The notes beneath the pieces were generated by a model, which had not been told where the DNA came from, did no database searches, and was given only the letters and a program-made list of their open reading frames with translations. Positions 1 through 12,589 of a DNA stretch of 64,000 nt are shown here, in pieces; positions within the stretch are counted from its first letter, which is position 1, and the number at the start of each line of letters is the position of its first letter. The position numbers were made by a program, and so were the translations under genes. Origin of the DNA: Vicugna pacos (Eukaryota; Chordata; Mammalia; Artiodactyla; Camelidae). The stretch spans positions 50,194,501-50,258,500 of the forward strand of contig NC_132996.1 of the NCBI RefSeq assembly GCF_048564905.1. Reading direction: 5' to 3'.

Positions 1-164
1 CTCAGAGGAGAGTGCAAAGTCCTTATCATGGCCTGCCAGGTCCGAAGTGATCTGAGCCTCAGCTGCTTCTCCAGCCTCGTCCTTCCACTCCCACTACTCC
101 TTCAGCCGCACTGGCCTTATTTGTGTTCTTGAAACTTGCTAAGATTATTTGTGTCATAGGAATT

Positions 165-478
165 TTGCACTGGTTGTTCTCTTAATCCGGAGTTCCTCTG
201 CGGGGCTTTGCTGCTGCTTCTGGACATTTAGGTCTTCTCCCAGATGTCACCCCTCAGAAGGGCCTTCTCTCCCTGCCTTATCTAGAGTCACTTCTCATCA
301 CTGTATCATATCACAGAGTTTTATTTTCTTCATAGCATTATCACTTTCTGAAGTAATTTTATAGATTTACATGTCATTTATTACTGTCCTTTCCCCATAC
401 CACTAACCACCACTGGTAGAACGCATGTTCCCTGAGAACAGGGAGCTGTCTTACTCATGTCTGTAGAGGGCAGATTAG
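165..478 (+). repeat. L2 LINE 3'-end relic
   Basis: The block carries the L2 3' pattern: a TGTCACC...AGGGCCTTC segment, then TTCATAGCATTATCACTTTC, then a GAGAACAGGGAGCTGTCTTA-like stretch. It is old and diverged. Confidence 0.65.
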
Positions 479-481
479 AGA

Positions 482-765
482 AGTAGTTGACAGCATAAGC
501 TCTAAAATCAGAATTTGGGGAGTTTATATTTTGACTCCACCACTTGCAGTGTGATCTTAAACAAATTTTTTAATTTCTCTATACCTGAAGTTCCCTATGT
601 AAAAGGAGAAAGCTTTTTTGAAGGTTAAATGAGATAACACAGAAAAATGTTTCAAACGATGTATAGCATATAGAGTAGTATATAGAATATTAGCTTTATT
701 GTCAGTGCTTAAAACAATGTCTGGCACATTGTTAAGTGCCCATTAAACATTCAGTGGATGAATGA
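482..765 (+). repeat. MIR SINE, near full length
   Basis: Ordered MIR landmarks: GACTCCACCACTTGCAGTGT, GTTAAATGAGATAACAC, then a TCTGGCACATTGTTAAGTGC 3' end. The element abuts the L2 piece before it. Confidence 0.75.
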
Positions 766-1386
766 AGCTAGACATATACTAGACAGAATATTTGTTTCTT
801 TTTAAGAGATATAGAAATATTTGGGGGACTTAGAGGGAAAAATGATACCAAGTTCAAGGGGATCATGAAAGCGTTTTTCAGATGTATTACATGCAAACTG
901 ATCTGTATTATTATTAACATTGCATGGATGGAATAAGGTATTAGCAGAAAGAGGGGGCTTCCAAGAGCAGGTATTCCAAAGAGGGAGGACGTGGAATCTG
1001 CTAGACCAGTTAAGGGCTGGTCCTTGAACTGGCACAGCATCACTTCTACTGCAGTCTGCTGGTCGAAGCAGTCCTGGGTCCAGTGCTGAGTTATGGGAGG
1101 AGACTATACAAAGGTGTGTTTAATTGGCGAAATCACCAGAGTAACACTGTACCATAGTGTATTAGTACTAGGTTTTAGAGGGCCTTCGATGTCAGGCCAT
1201 GGAGTTTAGTCTCTATAGCTCGGTAGGGAGCTTTGAAAGATTTTTGAGAATACTGATGATGATGTTAACAACAAAAAAAAAGTGTTCTAATAAAATAAAC
1301 TTGGCAGTCAAGTACAGAATGAATTGTCAGAGGTAGAAAACAGGACACCAAGTAAGGAAAATCATCAGACCAGACAGGAGGGAGGT

Positions 1387-1798
1387 TGTATTAGGATTCT
1401 CCAGAGAAACAGAACCAATAAGCAGTATATAAATATAACTGCTATTTGCAGTCTGGAGACCAGGGAAGCCTGTGGTATTATTCAGTCTAGGGCCTGAGAA
1501 CCATGAGAGCCCATGATGTAAATCCCAGTCCGAGGGGAAGAGAAAATAAGATGAGATGCCCCAGCTCAAACTGTGAGGCAGGCAAAAGAGGGCAGATTCC
1601 TTCCACCTTTTGTTGTATTCAGGCTCTCAATGGATTGGATGATGCCTGCCTGCCCTGGGGAGGGCAGTCTGCTTCATGGAGTTCCCTGATTCAAATGCTA
1701 ATCTCATCCAGAAATACCCTCGCAGACACACCCAGAAATGGTGGTTAATCTGGGCTCTCCATGGCCAGTCAAGTTGACACATGAAATTAATCATCACA
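1387..1798 (-). mobile_element. Solo LTR, ERVL/MaLR-like (fossil)
   Basis: On the + strand the block starts TGTATTAGGATTCTCCAGAG and ends AGTTGACACATGAAATTAAT plus CATCACA. This matches a common mammalian TG...CA LTR that I place in the ERVL/MaLR class. Flanks GAGGT/GAGGG suggest a 5-bp target duplication. No internal retroviral region is present. It is an old, broken remnant of the eutherian radiation or earlier. Confidence 0.6.
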
Positions 1799-1984
1799 GA
1801 GGGGATAGGAGGTTGGAGCGGACATTGATATAGAAAGGAAGATTCCTTTGGATGTGAGAGTCATTAAAGATCAAATTGCCTGAGATTGTTGGCAGAGTAC
1901 ATGTTAAAAAGTAAGGAAAAGGGAAATATTGCTGACCTTTTTTTCTGATGAGAATGATGCAGTGAAAAATATTAATGTTCATTC

Positions 1985-2230
1985 ATTTTAGTCAACAAAT
2001 ATTCCATGCAATATTCTAGGCAATAGGGGTTCAGTGGTAATTAAGACAGACAACATCTGTTCTTGTGAAGCTTACATTCTTGGGGGAGGAATGGAAGTCA
2101 GAAAGCAAAAAAAACAAGAACGTTTCCTGCTTAAAGAAGTAGCATTTTCCTGAGAGCTGAGGAAAGAGCACATGCAAATGTCCTAAGGCTGAAACAAGTC
2201 TGTTAATTCCCTGCTCTGACACGATCTTAC
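1985..2230 (+). repeat. L2-like ancient LINE relic
   Basis: The order CAACAAATATTCCATGCAAT, a GGGGTTCAGTGG segment, then GTGAAGCTTACATTCTTGGG follows the widespread L2-type pattern (size-range, stored-item, AGCTTACATTCT). Strongly diverged. Confidence 0.45.
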
Positions 2231-2237
2231 CCTAAAT

Positions 2238-2395
2238 CAGTGGTTGTTAAGAATTTAAAAGTCCTTCAGAATCACCAGAGGACTTGTTGAAACACAGGTT
2301 GCTGGGCCTAACCCCAGAGTTTCTGAATCACTAGGCCTGAGGTAGAGCCCAATAATTTGCATTTCTAACTAGTTCTTTTAGGTGATGCTAATGCT
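2238..2395 (+). repeat. MER5A-like non-autonomous hAT element
   Basis: Begins at the hAT-type end CAGTGGTTGTTAAG and continues with AGAATCACCAGAGGACTTGT, CCCAGAGTTTCTGAATCACT and AATTTGCATTTCTAACTAGT, the MER5A order. The right terminal repeat is not visible. Confidence 0.7.
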
Positions 2396-2540
2396 GTTTG
2401 TCATCTTACCACCCTCTCCATGTTACCTCTTCTTAAAAGTGGTCTCTCCACAAAAGTCTTCCCTGACCACCAAATCTGAAGTAGCCCCATCAAATTTTCT
2501 TTATTACAACACTTTTATGTTCTTTGAGTTATTTGTCCTC
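2396..2540 (+). repeat. L2 LINE 3'-end fragment
   Basis: Contains AAAAGTCTTCCCTGACCACC and TTCTTTATTACAACACTTTT, typical of the L2 3' region. Confidence 0.6.
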
Positions 2541-2689
2541 AGCTGACAAGGCCAGAAAGGCGAACATAGGGAGTCTGAATAGACATCTGTATGGAGACAA
2601 GCATGGAACCTCAGAGATTAAGGTTTCTGGGAATGAAGGGTAGTGGGCTGAGACCTGAGCCTCAGCTCTTGGCGATAACTAGCAGGCCC

Positions 2690-2885
2690 TGAATGGCTGC
2701 CATGTGCCACTCACTGGTCTGACAGTACCTGCGTGTTCTCATTTAATTCTCACAACTCTGTGAGGTGGCTACTGTTGTTAGCTGGTTCACAGAAAAGGAA
2801 ACTCAAGCAGAGAGCTGTTAGTTCCTTGTTCAAGGTCACTGCTGGTCAGGGGCAGAGGCAAGATTTGAACGCATGAAGTACAACT
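2690..2885 (-). repeat. MIR SINE, antisense
   Basis: Reads as inverted MIR: CTCACAACTCTGTGAGGTGG, then AAAAGGAAACTCAAGCAGAG, then CAAGGTCACTGCTGGTCAGG and AGATTTGAACGCA. Confidence 0.7.
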
Positions 2886-3189
2886 TTAGAGACTGGGCTG
2901 GTGGTCAAGGTGTTCTGGCTCTCAGAGAAGACTTTTTGGGTGTGCGGGTTTAGGCTGAAGTAGTATTGGCAAGTGAAAAAAAGTCAGAGGCTTTAGTAAT
3001 GGGAGACTTTTAAGAGGGATGTCGGGTCTCTTGGGCATTAACATTTATGCTGGAAAACAATACTTTTCTCAATTATTTTAAAAATCAGAATTATTTTCCC
3101 AGACCATACTTTCACTGAAAAGGTTTTGGGGAAAACTTGGGAACCTGAGTTTATACCATATTGAATGGTTGCCATAAGGTTATGGAAAT

Positions 3190-3500
3190 CTTACAGATGT
3201 TTACTGAACAACTCTCATATTAAACACTGCTTTGGGAGCTTGGGATACATCAGCGAACAAAACCAAGATCCCTGCCCTGGTGAAATTTACACTGGGTAAG
3301 TGGAGTGAGACAGATAATAATTTATAAACATGACCCTGTAAATTATCCAGTATATTGGGAAGTGATATGAGGGAGAAAAAGCAAGATTACGAAGAATGGA
3401 AGGTTGATGGGGAGGCATTGCAGATGCAAATAGCATGGACTGGGCAGGCTAATTGAAATAGTGTTATTAGAACAAAGACTTGGCTGTGGCAGTCTTTTCA
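3190..3500 (+). repeat. L2-like ancient LINE relic
   Basis: Carries GGATACATCAGCGAACAAAA, CCCTGCCCTGGTGAAATTTA and GAGACAGATAATAATTTATA in the usual L2-type order. Confidence 0.5.
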
Positions 3501-3597
3501 AAAGAGAAGTGTTTTACTTGAGAAATGGTACTTCAGTAAGGGATCCCCCCCTCCCCCAGCAATTCAAATGAGACTACAAGTTTTATTTTTAAAAAAT

Positions 3598-3740
3598 GGG
3601 GGGATAGAGTGTAGCTCACGTGGTAGAGTGCGTGCTTAGCATCACAGGATCCTGGATTCAATCCCCAGTACCTCCTCCAAATATAAATAAATAGATAAAC
3701 CTAATTACTTCCCCCCTCATAAAACAAATAAAGGGAAAAA
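3598..3740 (+). repeat. Camelid tRNA-derived SINE (vic-1 type)
   Basis: A tRNA-like head (GTAGCTCACGTGGTAGAGTG) with A and B boxes (GATTCAATC), then CCCCAGTACCTCCTCCAAAT, an AAATAAATAGATAAA run and a C-rich/A-rich tail. It is the most diverged of the six copies here, with no clear target duplication. Confidence 0.85.
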
Positions 3741-4129
3741 GAGCCTACTCCTTTGCTAAACTTGCTTACAAAAAAATCTTACTTCTTTATTAAATGTTTA
3801 TCCTTCGTTGGTGCTACTGCTGTTTTAAATTTTAGGAACATGCTAGATGACTTGTTTCAGGCTGCTGCTAATACACAGCTTCCGAATCCTCACTTGGACT
3901 GAACCAGCCAGGCCTTTCCAATCTAGGCTTTTTTGCAGTCAGTTCTCTTTTCTATTTGGTCAGTAGTAAACATTTGTTAATCACCATGCCAGCTGTATTC
4001 AAATACACGTGGAGATACTGTATAATATGAAGAGGGATATGGGGGGACATGGGCCTGGCTTTAGCATATCCGCTCGTTTTTCTTTCATTTTTTTTCTACA
4101 ACCATACCACAGATTCTCCCTTGCTCTCT

Positions 4130-4560
4130 GTCTCTTTTATCTCTGAGTGAAACACGCCATTTTCCCATTGTTCCCTGAACAGCAGCAGGAATGCTCTTAT
4201 CTCAGGGTCTTTGGGCTGTTTCCTCGCTGGGACCACTCTTCCCTCTGATAATCTCCATGGCTTTCTCCCTCACTTCATTCAGTTCAGAATGTCACGTTGT
4301 TAGACCTCTCCTGAGTACCCTCAGTGGGGGTACCCCTGACCTTCATCATTATATTGTCCAGTACCCTGCTTTAAGGTTCTTGATAACACTTTTCAATCCT
4401 TGATACTAAATATTTCTCTGTTCTTGTTTATTGTTGGTCCCTGTCCATTAACCCTTGGGTGTTTGACAGTCCGACTTGAGCTGTTTGGTCCTCCCCCCCG
4501 CCCCCCCCCCCATATCTCTATCTGTCATAGTAAGTATTCAATAGATAATGATTTAATAAA
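4130..4560 (+). repeat. L2 LINE 3'-end relic
   Basis: L2 3' pattern in order: AGGAATGCTCTTATCTCAGG, CCATGGCTTTCTCCCTCACT, AGAATGTCACGTTGTTAGAC, CCCCTGACCTTC and a degraded TAAGTATTCAATAGATAATG end. A 20-base C-rich run (4493-4512) interrupts it. Confidence 0.65.
4493..4512. repeat. Poly(C) simple repeat
   Basis: A run of C broken by a single G. It is a low-complexity tract in the L2 relic and is prone to length error in assembly. Confidence 0.8.
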
Positions 4561-5564
4561 GAATATATTTAATGCTGGAGCATATTCTGCTTTGACTTCT
4601 TATCTAATATTTCGGAGTTTAAATTTGGCCTCCGTAAGTTTCTTTAGAAATCCTGACCAGGTAGTTTGTTCTATGTGGATAGGACTGTAGGCCTTTATAG
4701 AATATAACTAAACATAAAATAATGAAATTTTCATATGATTTAATGCCATCATTCTCATTTCTGTGTGATCACTGATCCTATTTAACTTGAGATCAGATTT
4801 GTCTGACCCAATGAAGCATGGCAAACACAAAAATGTGCGTAAGCTAAAATACTTGTGCTTGGATCTGCTTAAGTTAGAGAGCTTAACATTTTAAAACATT
4901 TCTCATATTGAGCAAACTACAAAATGAATATTAATCTGGTAAGCAGCTGGTACTATCCCCACTTAGACATTTAACTGTTGAAGTCAGAGTTTGATTTGGC
5001 CAAATCCACAAAGGGTCTAGTGGAATAATGCCAAAATGAAAGTGTGAACCATAGGAAAGGATGAGGTTTTAAGTAGAACTGTGGCTATACAAAAAAACAG
5101 ACAAAAAAACGAAACTAGAGATGATCTTTTGCTGTTAGTTAATATCTTTGTATTTTTTTTTTTTAACGAGAGCAAGTTTGGCTTCAATCTGATCCTCTTT
5201 AACATATATTTTAATATAGCATAGAAGATGATGGTTCCAGACTTGCTATTAAAAGCTAATCTACTATATCAGCTAATTAACACTGTGTACCTTATTATGG
5301 ACATTTTAGCATCATCTTCATAAAGTGTATGAAGTGAGTATGTCTGTTGTTCATGCTTAACAGACATGTTTATTAAGAAATTTTAAGATCCTTTAACTTG
5401 TAAATTATGACATTTGAATATGTTTTATGAAATCTTTAACTGTTGTTTCAAAATATATGCCTTTTCTCTAATGTTTGTTATAATTTCTTCCTCTACCAGA
5501 AATCTAGAACATGAACTAGCCACTTAGAAGTTGATTTTCTCTAGTGCATATAACAGCAAAATTT

Positions 5565-5830
5565 TTATTATGGAAAATTTCAAATCAAACACATTTAGAG
5601 GGAATATACAATGAATCCCTATGTATCCATTAACCAGCTTCAACAATTTTAGCACAAGGTCAGTCTTGTTTCATATATGTCCCCTTTTCTCTCCCTACTT
5701 TGTATTTGCTTTGTTTTAATTCAAAGCAAATTTCAGACCATGTATGTGTCTCTTTCAACCATAGTATGTCTCTGAAAGATAAAGACTTAAAATTTTTTTT
5801 CAACATGACCACCATATGTGGGATATTTTA
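5565..5830 (-). repeat. L1M-type relic (orientation tentative)
   Basis: The block TATTATGGAAAATTTCAAAT, then CATTAACCAGCTTCAACAAT and CAGTCTTGTTTCATATATGT is a common mammalian interspersed pattern that I assign to old L1 3' sequence. A diverged second copy lies at 33140-33290. Confidence 0.4.
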
Positions 5831-6325
5831 AGGCAGTCTAAAGATGTCCTACCTGCTTTGGTATCTGAAATCAATCTTAGTATAAATAATATAGTACAAT
5901 TACAATCATATAAAATACTAGTGGTTTTATTATAAGTCTTTGGTTAATGGGCTTACAGATTTTTGGGAATTTCCTTAGGAAGACCTTTTGAGCATCTGAA
6001 AAATTTCTAATTAATTTTTATTCAGATTTGTAGGGAAAGAAGAAATAGTACAATGAGTATCAAAATGAATATTCAAACTTCAGATTTTGATTCACCTGAA
6101 AATCTTTTCCCCTCCTCTAAAATGTTGTTCTTATATTAAACTAAAGATGTATAGATGTTCATCTATGAAACTAGTGCACAAATGTTTATTATTGTTATAA
6201 ATGTGTATCTTTGGACACTTTCCTTACCTAATGGCAGAAATCCTAGACCATATTAACATTAGTTAACAAAATTGTGATGGCTAAAAATTCAACTCTACTA
6301 ATTTCTCAAGTACAGAGGAAATTTA

Positions 6326-6482
6326 GGGAGGGAGGATATAGCTCAAGTGGTAGAGCAAATGCTTAGCATTCATGAGGTCCTGGGTTCAATCCCCAGTACC
6401 TCCTCCAAAAATAAGTAAATAAATAAACCTAGTTACCTCCCCCTCCAAAAAAAAACTGAAAAAAAAAGTTTTTTTAAAAAAA
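6326..6482 (+). repeat. Camelid tRNA-derived SINE with target-site duplication
   Basis: Near-intact head (GGATATAGCTCAAGTGGTAG, B box GGGTTCAAT), CCCCAGTACCTCCTCC block, AAATAAATAAACCTAGTTAC and a long A-rich tail. Flanked by AGGAAATTTA (6316-6325) and AGGAAGTTTA (6483-6492). Confidence 0.93.
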
Positions 6483-7907
6483 AGGAAGTTTAATTTGGTA
6501 TGGGAAAGCCTGGGCCATAAAACTAAGATACATTGAAGAAATTAAAATGTTTCATAGCACCTATGCATTTGAATCATGGAAATATGAACTCTGCTGTGTT
6601 ATTGTGAGAAGTAATCAGCTCCCTACTAGTTCATTTTTTTATAATCTCTTCATAGCCTGAAATCAGAGGTAATCATCCAGGACCCACATGACCATTTTAT
6701 TTACCTCTTAAATGAATGTTAATATCTGGACATTACAGATAGTTAATACTTTGAGGCAATTCAAATCACAGAATAATTTGCTTTGACAGATGTATTTTAT
6801 TTTCAAAAAAAAAGTGTTACAGAAAAATATTGGGGATGGGAAAAGTTGTACCTGAAATTTTTTTCTTTGTTCAAAGGAAAGGTCAGTGGTGCAGGCAATG
6901 GCAGAAATAAAAAAGGAAGATGATGAAATGGGATTTTGGAATTGTGTCCAATCCAGGTCTTGGTGACTCTTGTTATCATGGATATAGCCAAGCATATGCC
7001 ATGTCACCATCACATTTCATTTATTTTCCGACAAAACGACAGACGGAAACTCTGAGTGGCCTTGAGTTTGGCATTGTGTTTTGGGGGGCATCTGTTACAA
7101 ATCTGTCCCTTTGTTGTAGGTAATGTTTGGAATTCATAGATTGGTTTTTGATTATGTTCTACTGCTTCACTAGGCAGGAATACCATACTATTCATTTCAG
7201 CTTAGTGAAAACAGAAACACCTTCTGTTTAACCACTTGTATTTTTAATGTATATTTAAATGTATCATTTATACAAAATGAGGTGGGGTTTTTTTTGGTAA
7301 AGATCATTAATGATAGGTCATTAATGATGTATATAAAATTAAAACAAATCTACTTATCTCAAGAAATCATACTTGATTTAACAATAACTTGTTGGTATGA
7401 AGTTTCAGTTGTACCTCCTTTACACCAATTATTAGTTGGGAGCCCTGCGTGAAACGTAATTTCACTCAGATGATTCATCTGAGGCCACTTTAGTGGAGGA
7501 CTTAACTTTATTGCTGGGGGCAGTGTTAAGGGACCAAGCAGGGATATTTAGATACTGAGTAGGTAGCAGCAGTGTGAAGCCATTTCTAGGTCTGTGATGG
7601 GGCAACAATTACTGGAGCCCAGAAGGAGGTGTAGTTGTGGAGAAATGCAGCATAGCTGGAACCTTGGTTGGGAAGCAGGGAGGGAGTGGACAACAGTACT
7701 CGGGCTCCTCTCTTCTGCCTTCTGATCTCCTGCAGGAGCTACCTCTCATGGTGCCTGGAGATCTGTGGTGATGCAGTGTGTAGTAATTACCTGTGCTCTG
7801 AGGTAGGCTTAAAAATTGAGCAAGTTAAGGCCCAAAGAAGCTATAAATTGCCAGAGATCCCCTTAGAGATAATGAATCCAGGCCATTTGACTCCTCCAGT
7901 ACTTTTT

Positions 7908-8650
7908 TTAAAATAACTTTATTGAAGCTTAATTTATATACCACAAAATTCTCCTATATTGAGTGTACAATTCAGTGATTTTAGTATATATACATCACCA
8001 CAGTGTCACCACAATCTAATCTTCAAACAATTTCATTATTCCCAAAAGAAACCTCACTCCCCATCCTCACCCCTAGTCCTTTGCAACCATTTATCTATTC
8101 TCTGACTCTATAGATTTGCCTTTTCTGGACATTTCATATAAATGGAATCATAAAATATATGTTCTTTTGTGTTTGGCTTCTTTGCCTAAGCATAACGTTT
8201 TTGAGATTCACCCATGTTGTAGCATGTATCAGTACTTATAAATACTTGTAATGGAACAATATACCTTTGTATAGATACAGCTCATTTTGTTTATCCATTC
8301 ACTAGTTAATGGACATTTGGGTTTTTTTTTTTCTTCACTTTTTTGGCCCTTTTGAATAATGCTGCTGTGAACATTTGCATGAAAATATTTGTGTGAAAAC
8401 GTGTTTCATTTTCCTTGTGTAGATGCCTAAGAGTGGAATTGTTGAGTCATATGATAATGGTGTTTAACATTTTGAGGAACTGCCAGGCTTTTCTAAAGTG
8501 GCTGCACCATTTTACATTCCCACCAGCAATGTTTGAGAGTGCTAGTTTCTTCACCTCCTTGTCAACACTTGTGATTATAGCCATTTTTAAAATTATAGCC
8601 GTTAATATCCTAAAAAGTTCACCATTTTTAACAGAGTTGTCTCCTCTCAC
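7908..8650 (-). repeat. L1 LINE 3' end, antisense (L1M type)
   Basis: On the + strand: TTTATTGAAGCTTAATTTAT, AATTCAGTGATTTTAGTATA, TGGACATTTCATATAAATGG, GAACATTTGCATGAAAAT and ATTTTACATTCCCACCAGCA. This is the reverse complement of L1 ORF2 end plus 3' UTR. Confidence 0.8.
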
Positions 8651-8806
8651 GTGATTTTCTGTAAAGTTGGGTTCAAAAGAAAGGGGAGTATCTTTTACCA
8701 TCACATTGTTGTCACTAGAGGACATCACTGTAGAATTACTCAGCAGTTGGTAGTCAACTTCATTAAACTACATCCCTTAACACTCTTTTTTAAATTAGTC
8801 TTCGTA

Positions 8807-8890
8807 GGGGGTGAGAGGATAGCTCAGTGGTAGAGTGTGAGCTTTGCATGCACAAGGTCCTGGGCTCAATCCTCAGTATCTCTGTTAAAT
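8807..8890 (+). repeat. Camelid SINE, short copy with 15-bp target-site duplication
   Basis: Only the tRNA-like head and the start of the tail survive: GGATAGCTCAGTGGTAGAG, GCATGCACAAGGTCCTGGGC. Flanks AAATTAGTCTTCGTA (8792-8806) and AAATTAGTCTTTGTA (8891-8905) match at 14 of 15 positions. Confidence 0.92.
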
Positions 8891-8954
8891 AAATTAGTCT
8901 TTGTAAGACTAAAAGCCAAAAATGTTTCTAAACACTTGTAAACCCTCTTTGTAT

Positions 8955-9008
8955 TTCTTTTTTTTTTTATCAAAGTATAGTTGATTTGCAATGTTGTATT
9001 AGTTTCTG
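8955..9008 (-). repeat. Short L1 3'-UTR fragment, antisense
   Basis: A T run followed by TCAAAGTATAGTTGATTTGC and AATGTTGTATTAGTTTCTGG is the inverted extreme 3' end of an artiodactyl-type L1. Confidence 0.65.
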
Positions 9009-9189
9009 GCCTTAATACTTATTTTTAAAGTAGTATTTTGTGAAACTTGGAGCTACTTAGATAGTAATGTTTGTATGCAGGGTCGTTAATGACATTGAAA
9101 AACCTATTTGAGTTTAGGATTCCCTTTGCTTTCAATTTTAGTTTGGAAACTAAGGGAAGTTTTGTAGCAGATGACAGCTAGAGTCACCT

Positions 9190-9830
9190 TTTAAAAGTGT
9201 ATTTCATCACTCTTCTTGCTTAAAAATTCTTCAGTTGTTTTCCATTGCACATGGAATAGAATCCAAACTCCTTATTGTGCCCACAGGGTTTTTATGTCTG
9301 CCTCTTGCCTTCTGCCTCTCCAGGTGAATGCATTCTCCTGCCACCGTCCTCTTCCCTCAGTACACTCACGTTGGTCTTTTTTCCTTTCACTACTCCCCAT
9401 AGCAAACTTTCCCACCTCAGGCAACTCATAACTCTTTGGCGCAGAGTTAGTTTAATATCCCCTTTCCACGGAAACTTTTGCTGATTGCTGTCTCCTCCAG
9501 AAGTAGTGTCCCAATAGCTTCTGTCCTCAGCCCGTCTCTAATGGAGGACACTCTTCAGGCAATTTCATCCACTTTCATGACTTCAGAAATACCCAAGTGG
9601 TAATGATTCCCCATTTTTAATCTCCAGCTCAGTTTTCTTTCCCGAGTTCTGTGTGGGGGTGTTCACTAGCCCTCTTTTGGGATTTCCCACTTTATCTCTT
9701 ATGAACATCTCACCTCAAATGTGATGCATTCAAAATCAAACTCTCCCAGATTTGTTCAGCCTTATGAGTAGTTCCTTAACATTCATGATTCCTCTGTCTT
9801 CCCCCACAAATCATTGTGGGCTGAGTCTTG
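9190..9830 (+). repeat. L2-type LINE relic
   Basis: Contains TTTTCCATTGCACATGGAAT and AGAATCCAAACTCCTTATTG near the start, and CACCTCAAATGTGATGCATT later. Both are landmarks of old L2-class sequence; the second half may be a separate copy. Confidence 0.5.
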
Positions 9831-10039
9831 TCAGTTCTATTCTGTAAGAGTTCTTAAATGTCTAACTGTTGCCACTGTTCTGTCCTTATAATTTTTTACC
9901 TGGTTTTCTGCAGTAGGATCTTGGCCTTCCTGCTTTAGGCTTGCTGTGTTCCTTCCAGTGCTGATCAGATATCCTTCTAAGAGTGATTCTCTACTCTTGG
10001 TGTATGGCAGAGTTGCTTTAAGAGCTTTTTCAAAGTGGC

Positions 10040-10145
10040 TTACATGGTCCCATCTTAGAACTACTAATGCAGAACTTTTGAAAGTGAGAACTAGGAGTGT
10101 ATAGTTTAAAAAAACCCAGCAGACGACGCTGATGAACACCTCTGG
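10040..10145 (+). repeat. Possible MER5-like hAT relic
   Basis: Degraded MER5-type motifs (AATGCAGAACTTTTGAAAGT, CAGCAGACGACGCTGATGAA) occur in the expected neighbourhood. Weak evidence. Confidence 0.3.
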
Positions 10146-10189
10146 TTAAAACCATTCTTCTAAAATCATATTTAATCATTTAATGCTGG

Positions 10190-10615
10190 TTAGAATTCTT
10201 TAGAGGCCCTTGATTCCCTTGAAGATAAAATGTGTGATTCTCATTTTGGCATATAATTTTCCATAATCTGGCTCCTGTCTAATTCATATCCCCATTTCTA
10301 ATGCATGTTACTGCATGCACAACCACAAAGAATTTAGTTAAAGGTCTGCTAATGTACCATCTTATTTACATTTCCAGGTCTTTATATATGGTATTAACTC
10401 TTCCTGAAATACTCTTCTATTTCTTTCCTTGTATAATTTCTCCTCTTTTTTTCAGTACTCAGCTGTCATTTCCTAGAGGTAAGCCTTCGTATACTGTGTA
10501 ATGTTTGTTTTTTTATTTACTTATGCCTTTTTATTTCTGTGTCTTCTAGTGCATAGCATAGTACTTGGCAGTCAATAAATGTCAGTTGTATAAATGCTGA
10601 CTTCACCTTTAGGTG
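10190..10615 (+). repeat. L2 LINE 3'-end relic
   Basis: L2 order: AATCTGGCTCCTGTCTAATT, TTCCTGAAATACTCTTCTAT, AGCTGTCATTTCCTAGAGGT and a 3' end TTGGCAGTCAATAAATGTCA. Confidence 0.65.
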
Positions 10616-10624
10616 CAATAATAA

Positions 10625-10850
10625 TGGCATTGATTTGTGTGCCAAACATAGTACTGTGCTAAGTGCTGTATGTATGCTTTATCATTTACTCTCACAACAA
10701 CCTTAAAATGTACATATTATTATTCACTATATTTTACAATTGAGGAAACTGAGACATAGGGGGACTATGTGGTTAGCCACAAGTTGCAGAATTTGTAAAG
10801 TACAGAACTGGATTTGAATCCTGCGGCTTATTTGCAAAGCTTGTGCCTTT
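10625..10850 (-). repeat. MIR SINE, antisense
   Basis: CTGTGCTAAGTGCTGTATGT, ACTCTCACAACAACCTTAAA, TTGAGGAAACTGAGACATAG and GGATTTGAATCCTGCGG are inverted MIR landmarks in order. Confidence 0.8.
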
Positions 10851-12589
10851 ATATAGCTGTCACATAGTTGTCTCACTGTTCATTTGTTTATTTTTTCAAA
10901 TTCACAATAAATAATTCCTTAATAAGGGCTGGTTATTCTTATGCTTCTGGTTTTTTGTTTTTAATTCTCAGAGTACAATTAGTTAAAAAAATAAAGATTC
11001 ATATTGTTTAATATTTAGATATGAGGGGGACGGACATGCTAGAGAGATCCACAGCAAAGTTCTCAGTGAACTCGGTGTTATCATTGTACTCAATTTTGAA
11101 GGCAGATTGTATACTAAAGAATACTGTGTGATAGAGGAAGTAAAAATATTTTGCTTAACTCAGAATATTAGAAATACACAGAACACTAGTCTGCATAAAT
11201 AGGGAAACTAGGGCTCTACAAGATTATGTGCTTTGCTGAAAGTCTTGAAACATGTTATTTGCAAAATCAGGACTGCAATCTGGGTCTCCTAACTTCCAAT
11301 CCAAGTTTCTTATCTTTCTTAACTGTGGAAAGTTGATACACCTAAGATAAAAACAATAACTTCTAAATTTGTTTTTTATTGTATTTTAGAATGTATGTTT
11401 TCAGTGGCCTAGTTCTTTAACACAGAGAAGAAAATACTACTTAAGGCCAAATCATTCATTCAGTGCTTAAGTAACTTATTGTGTGCAAGTTCTGACTTGT
11501 TTACCTGGGATTTAACATATTTCATGGAACTTTTGCTAATTGATTTTAAAACTTGGAATGTGTTTTATTTCTTAAGTATTATGAACATAAGAGTATGCTA
11601 CCCAAGGAGAAGATTTGTACATGTTATTAATAATCTGGTTATAAGCCATTAAGATAGTTTATTCTCAATAATACACTCAGAAGTGTTTTTCTTAAGGTCA
11701 TATGCCATCTTCACTGCACAAATTGCCATTTTAGATGAGATTTTTGTCACAGCTTTCTTATCTACCTTAAACTTAATTTTCTTTGTTAAACAAATTAAAC
11801 TAAAATTAGGAAAGCAGCTTAGTGAAAGAATGTTCACACTTAGAGTAAACAAGGGTGGAGAATGGTAACTGAATGATCTTTTTGTTTTTAATGGAAAATG
11901 TCAGTTTTTAATTTGGAATTTAAGTAACAGCCATTGAAGGAAGATGATACCCTTCAAAGTTCTGACCCTTCTTATCATCAAGACTGAGTCTATACCACAC
12001 TTTGAGAGTATGGGGAGGGGATGGAAGATGGAAGTTTTATGCTCGGCTGGGAATCTGAAGAGTGACGCAGCTGTGGCTCTTACCCTTGTCTCCTCCCTCT
12101 TCCTTGGGCCTTAACTCCTATAGTGCTTGGAGCATGGAGGGTTCTCTCTCCTGACTATCCATCCAGGCCCTGGGGGCTAGGAGGAGCTGTGCCACAGGAG
12201 GTCCTATATTATTTATATTTATTTATAAAGGTTCTTTATTCAAAAGAGATTTTATATTGGTTCAAGTGTATGACTTAGAAACAAAGACCAATGTTTTGAG
12301 ACTTCTTTTTTTCCAGGATAAAATCTTTTTTAAAAATGTGGCTTTTGTTTAAAAAAATTACCTCAACAAGCCAGTGACCATCAGATAATTTTGAAACTTA
12401 CTTTAAAACCATAAAAATATTATATACAAATTAACCAAAAAAATCATTATTATATGACATGTGGAGATGGGCCAGCCATAGGAGGGAGCGTAAACACATG
12501 CATGACAGCAAATCTGTCTAGAACCGCCTTGTTTGATGATATTGCACACTTCATGAAAAATTGTCCATAATCACTAAGTTTGGATGGTT

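Noticed and set aside
3830-3905. Possible small exon reading AGGAACATGCTAGATGACTT onward
   Set aside because: An AG with a weak pyrimidine tract and a short open stretch, but no convincing donor and no link to the QSER1 frame.
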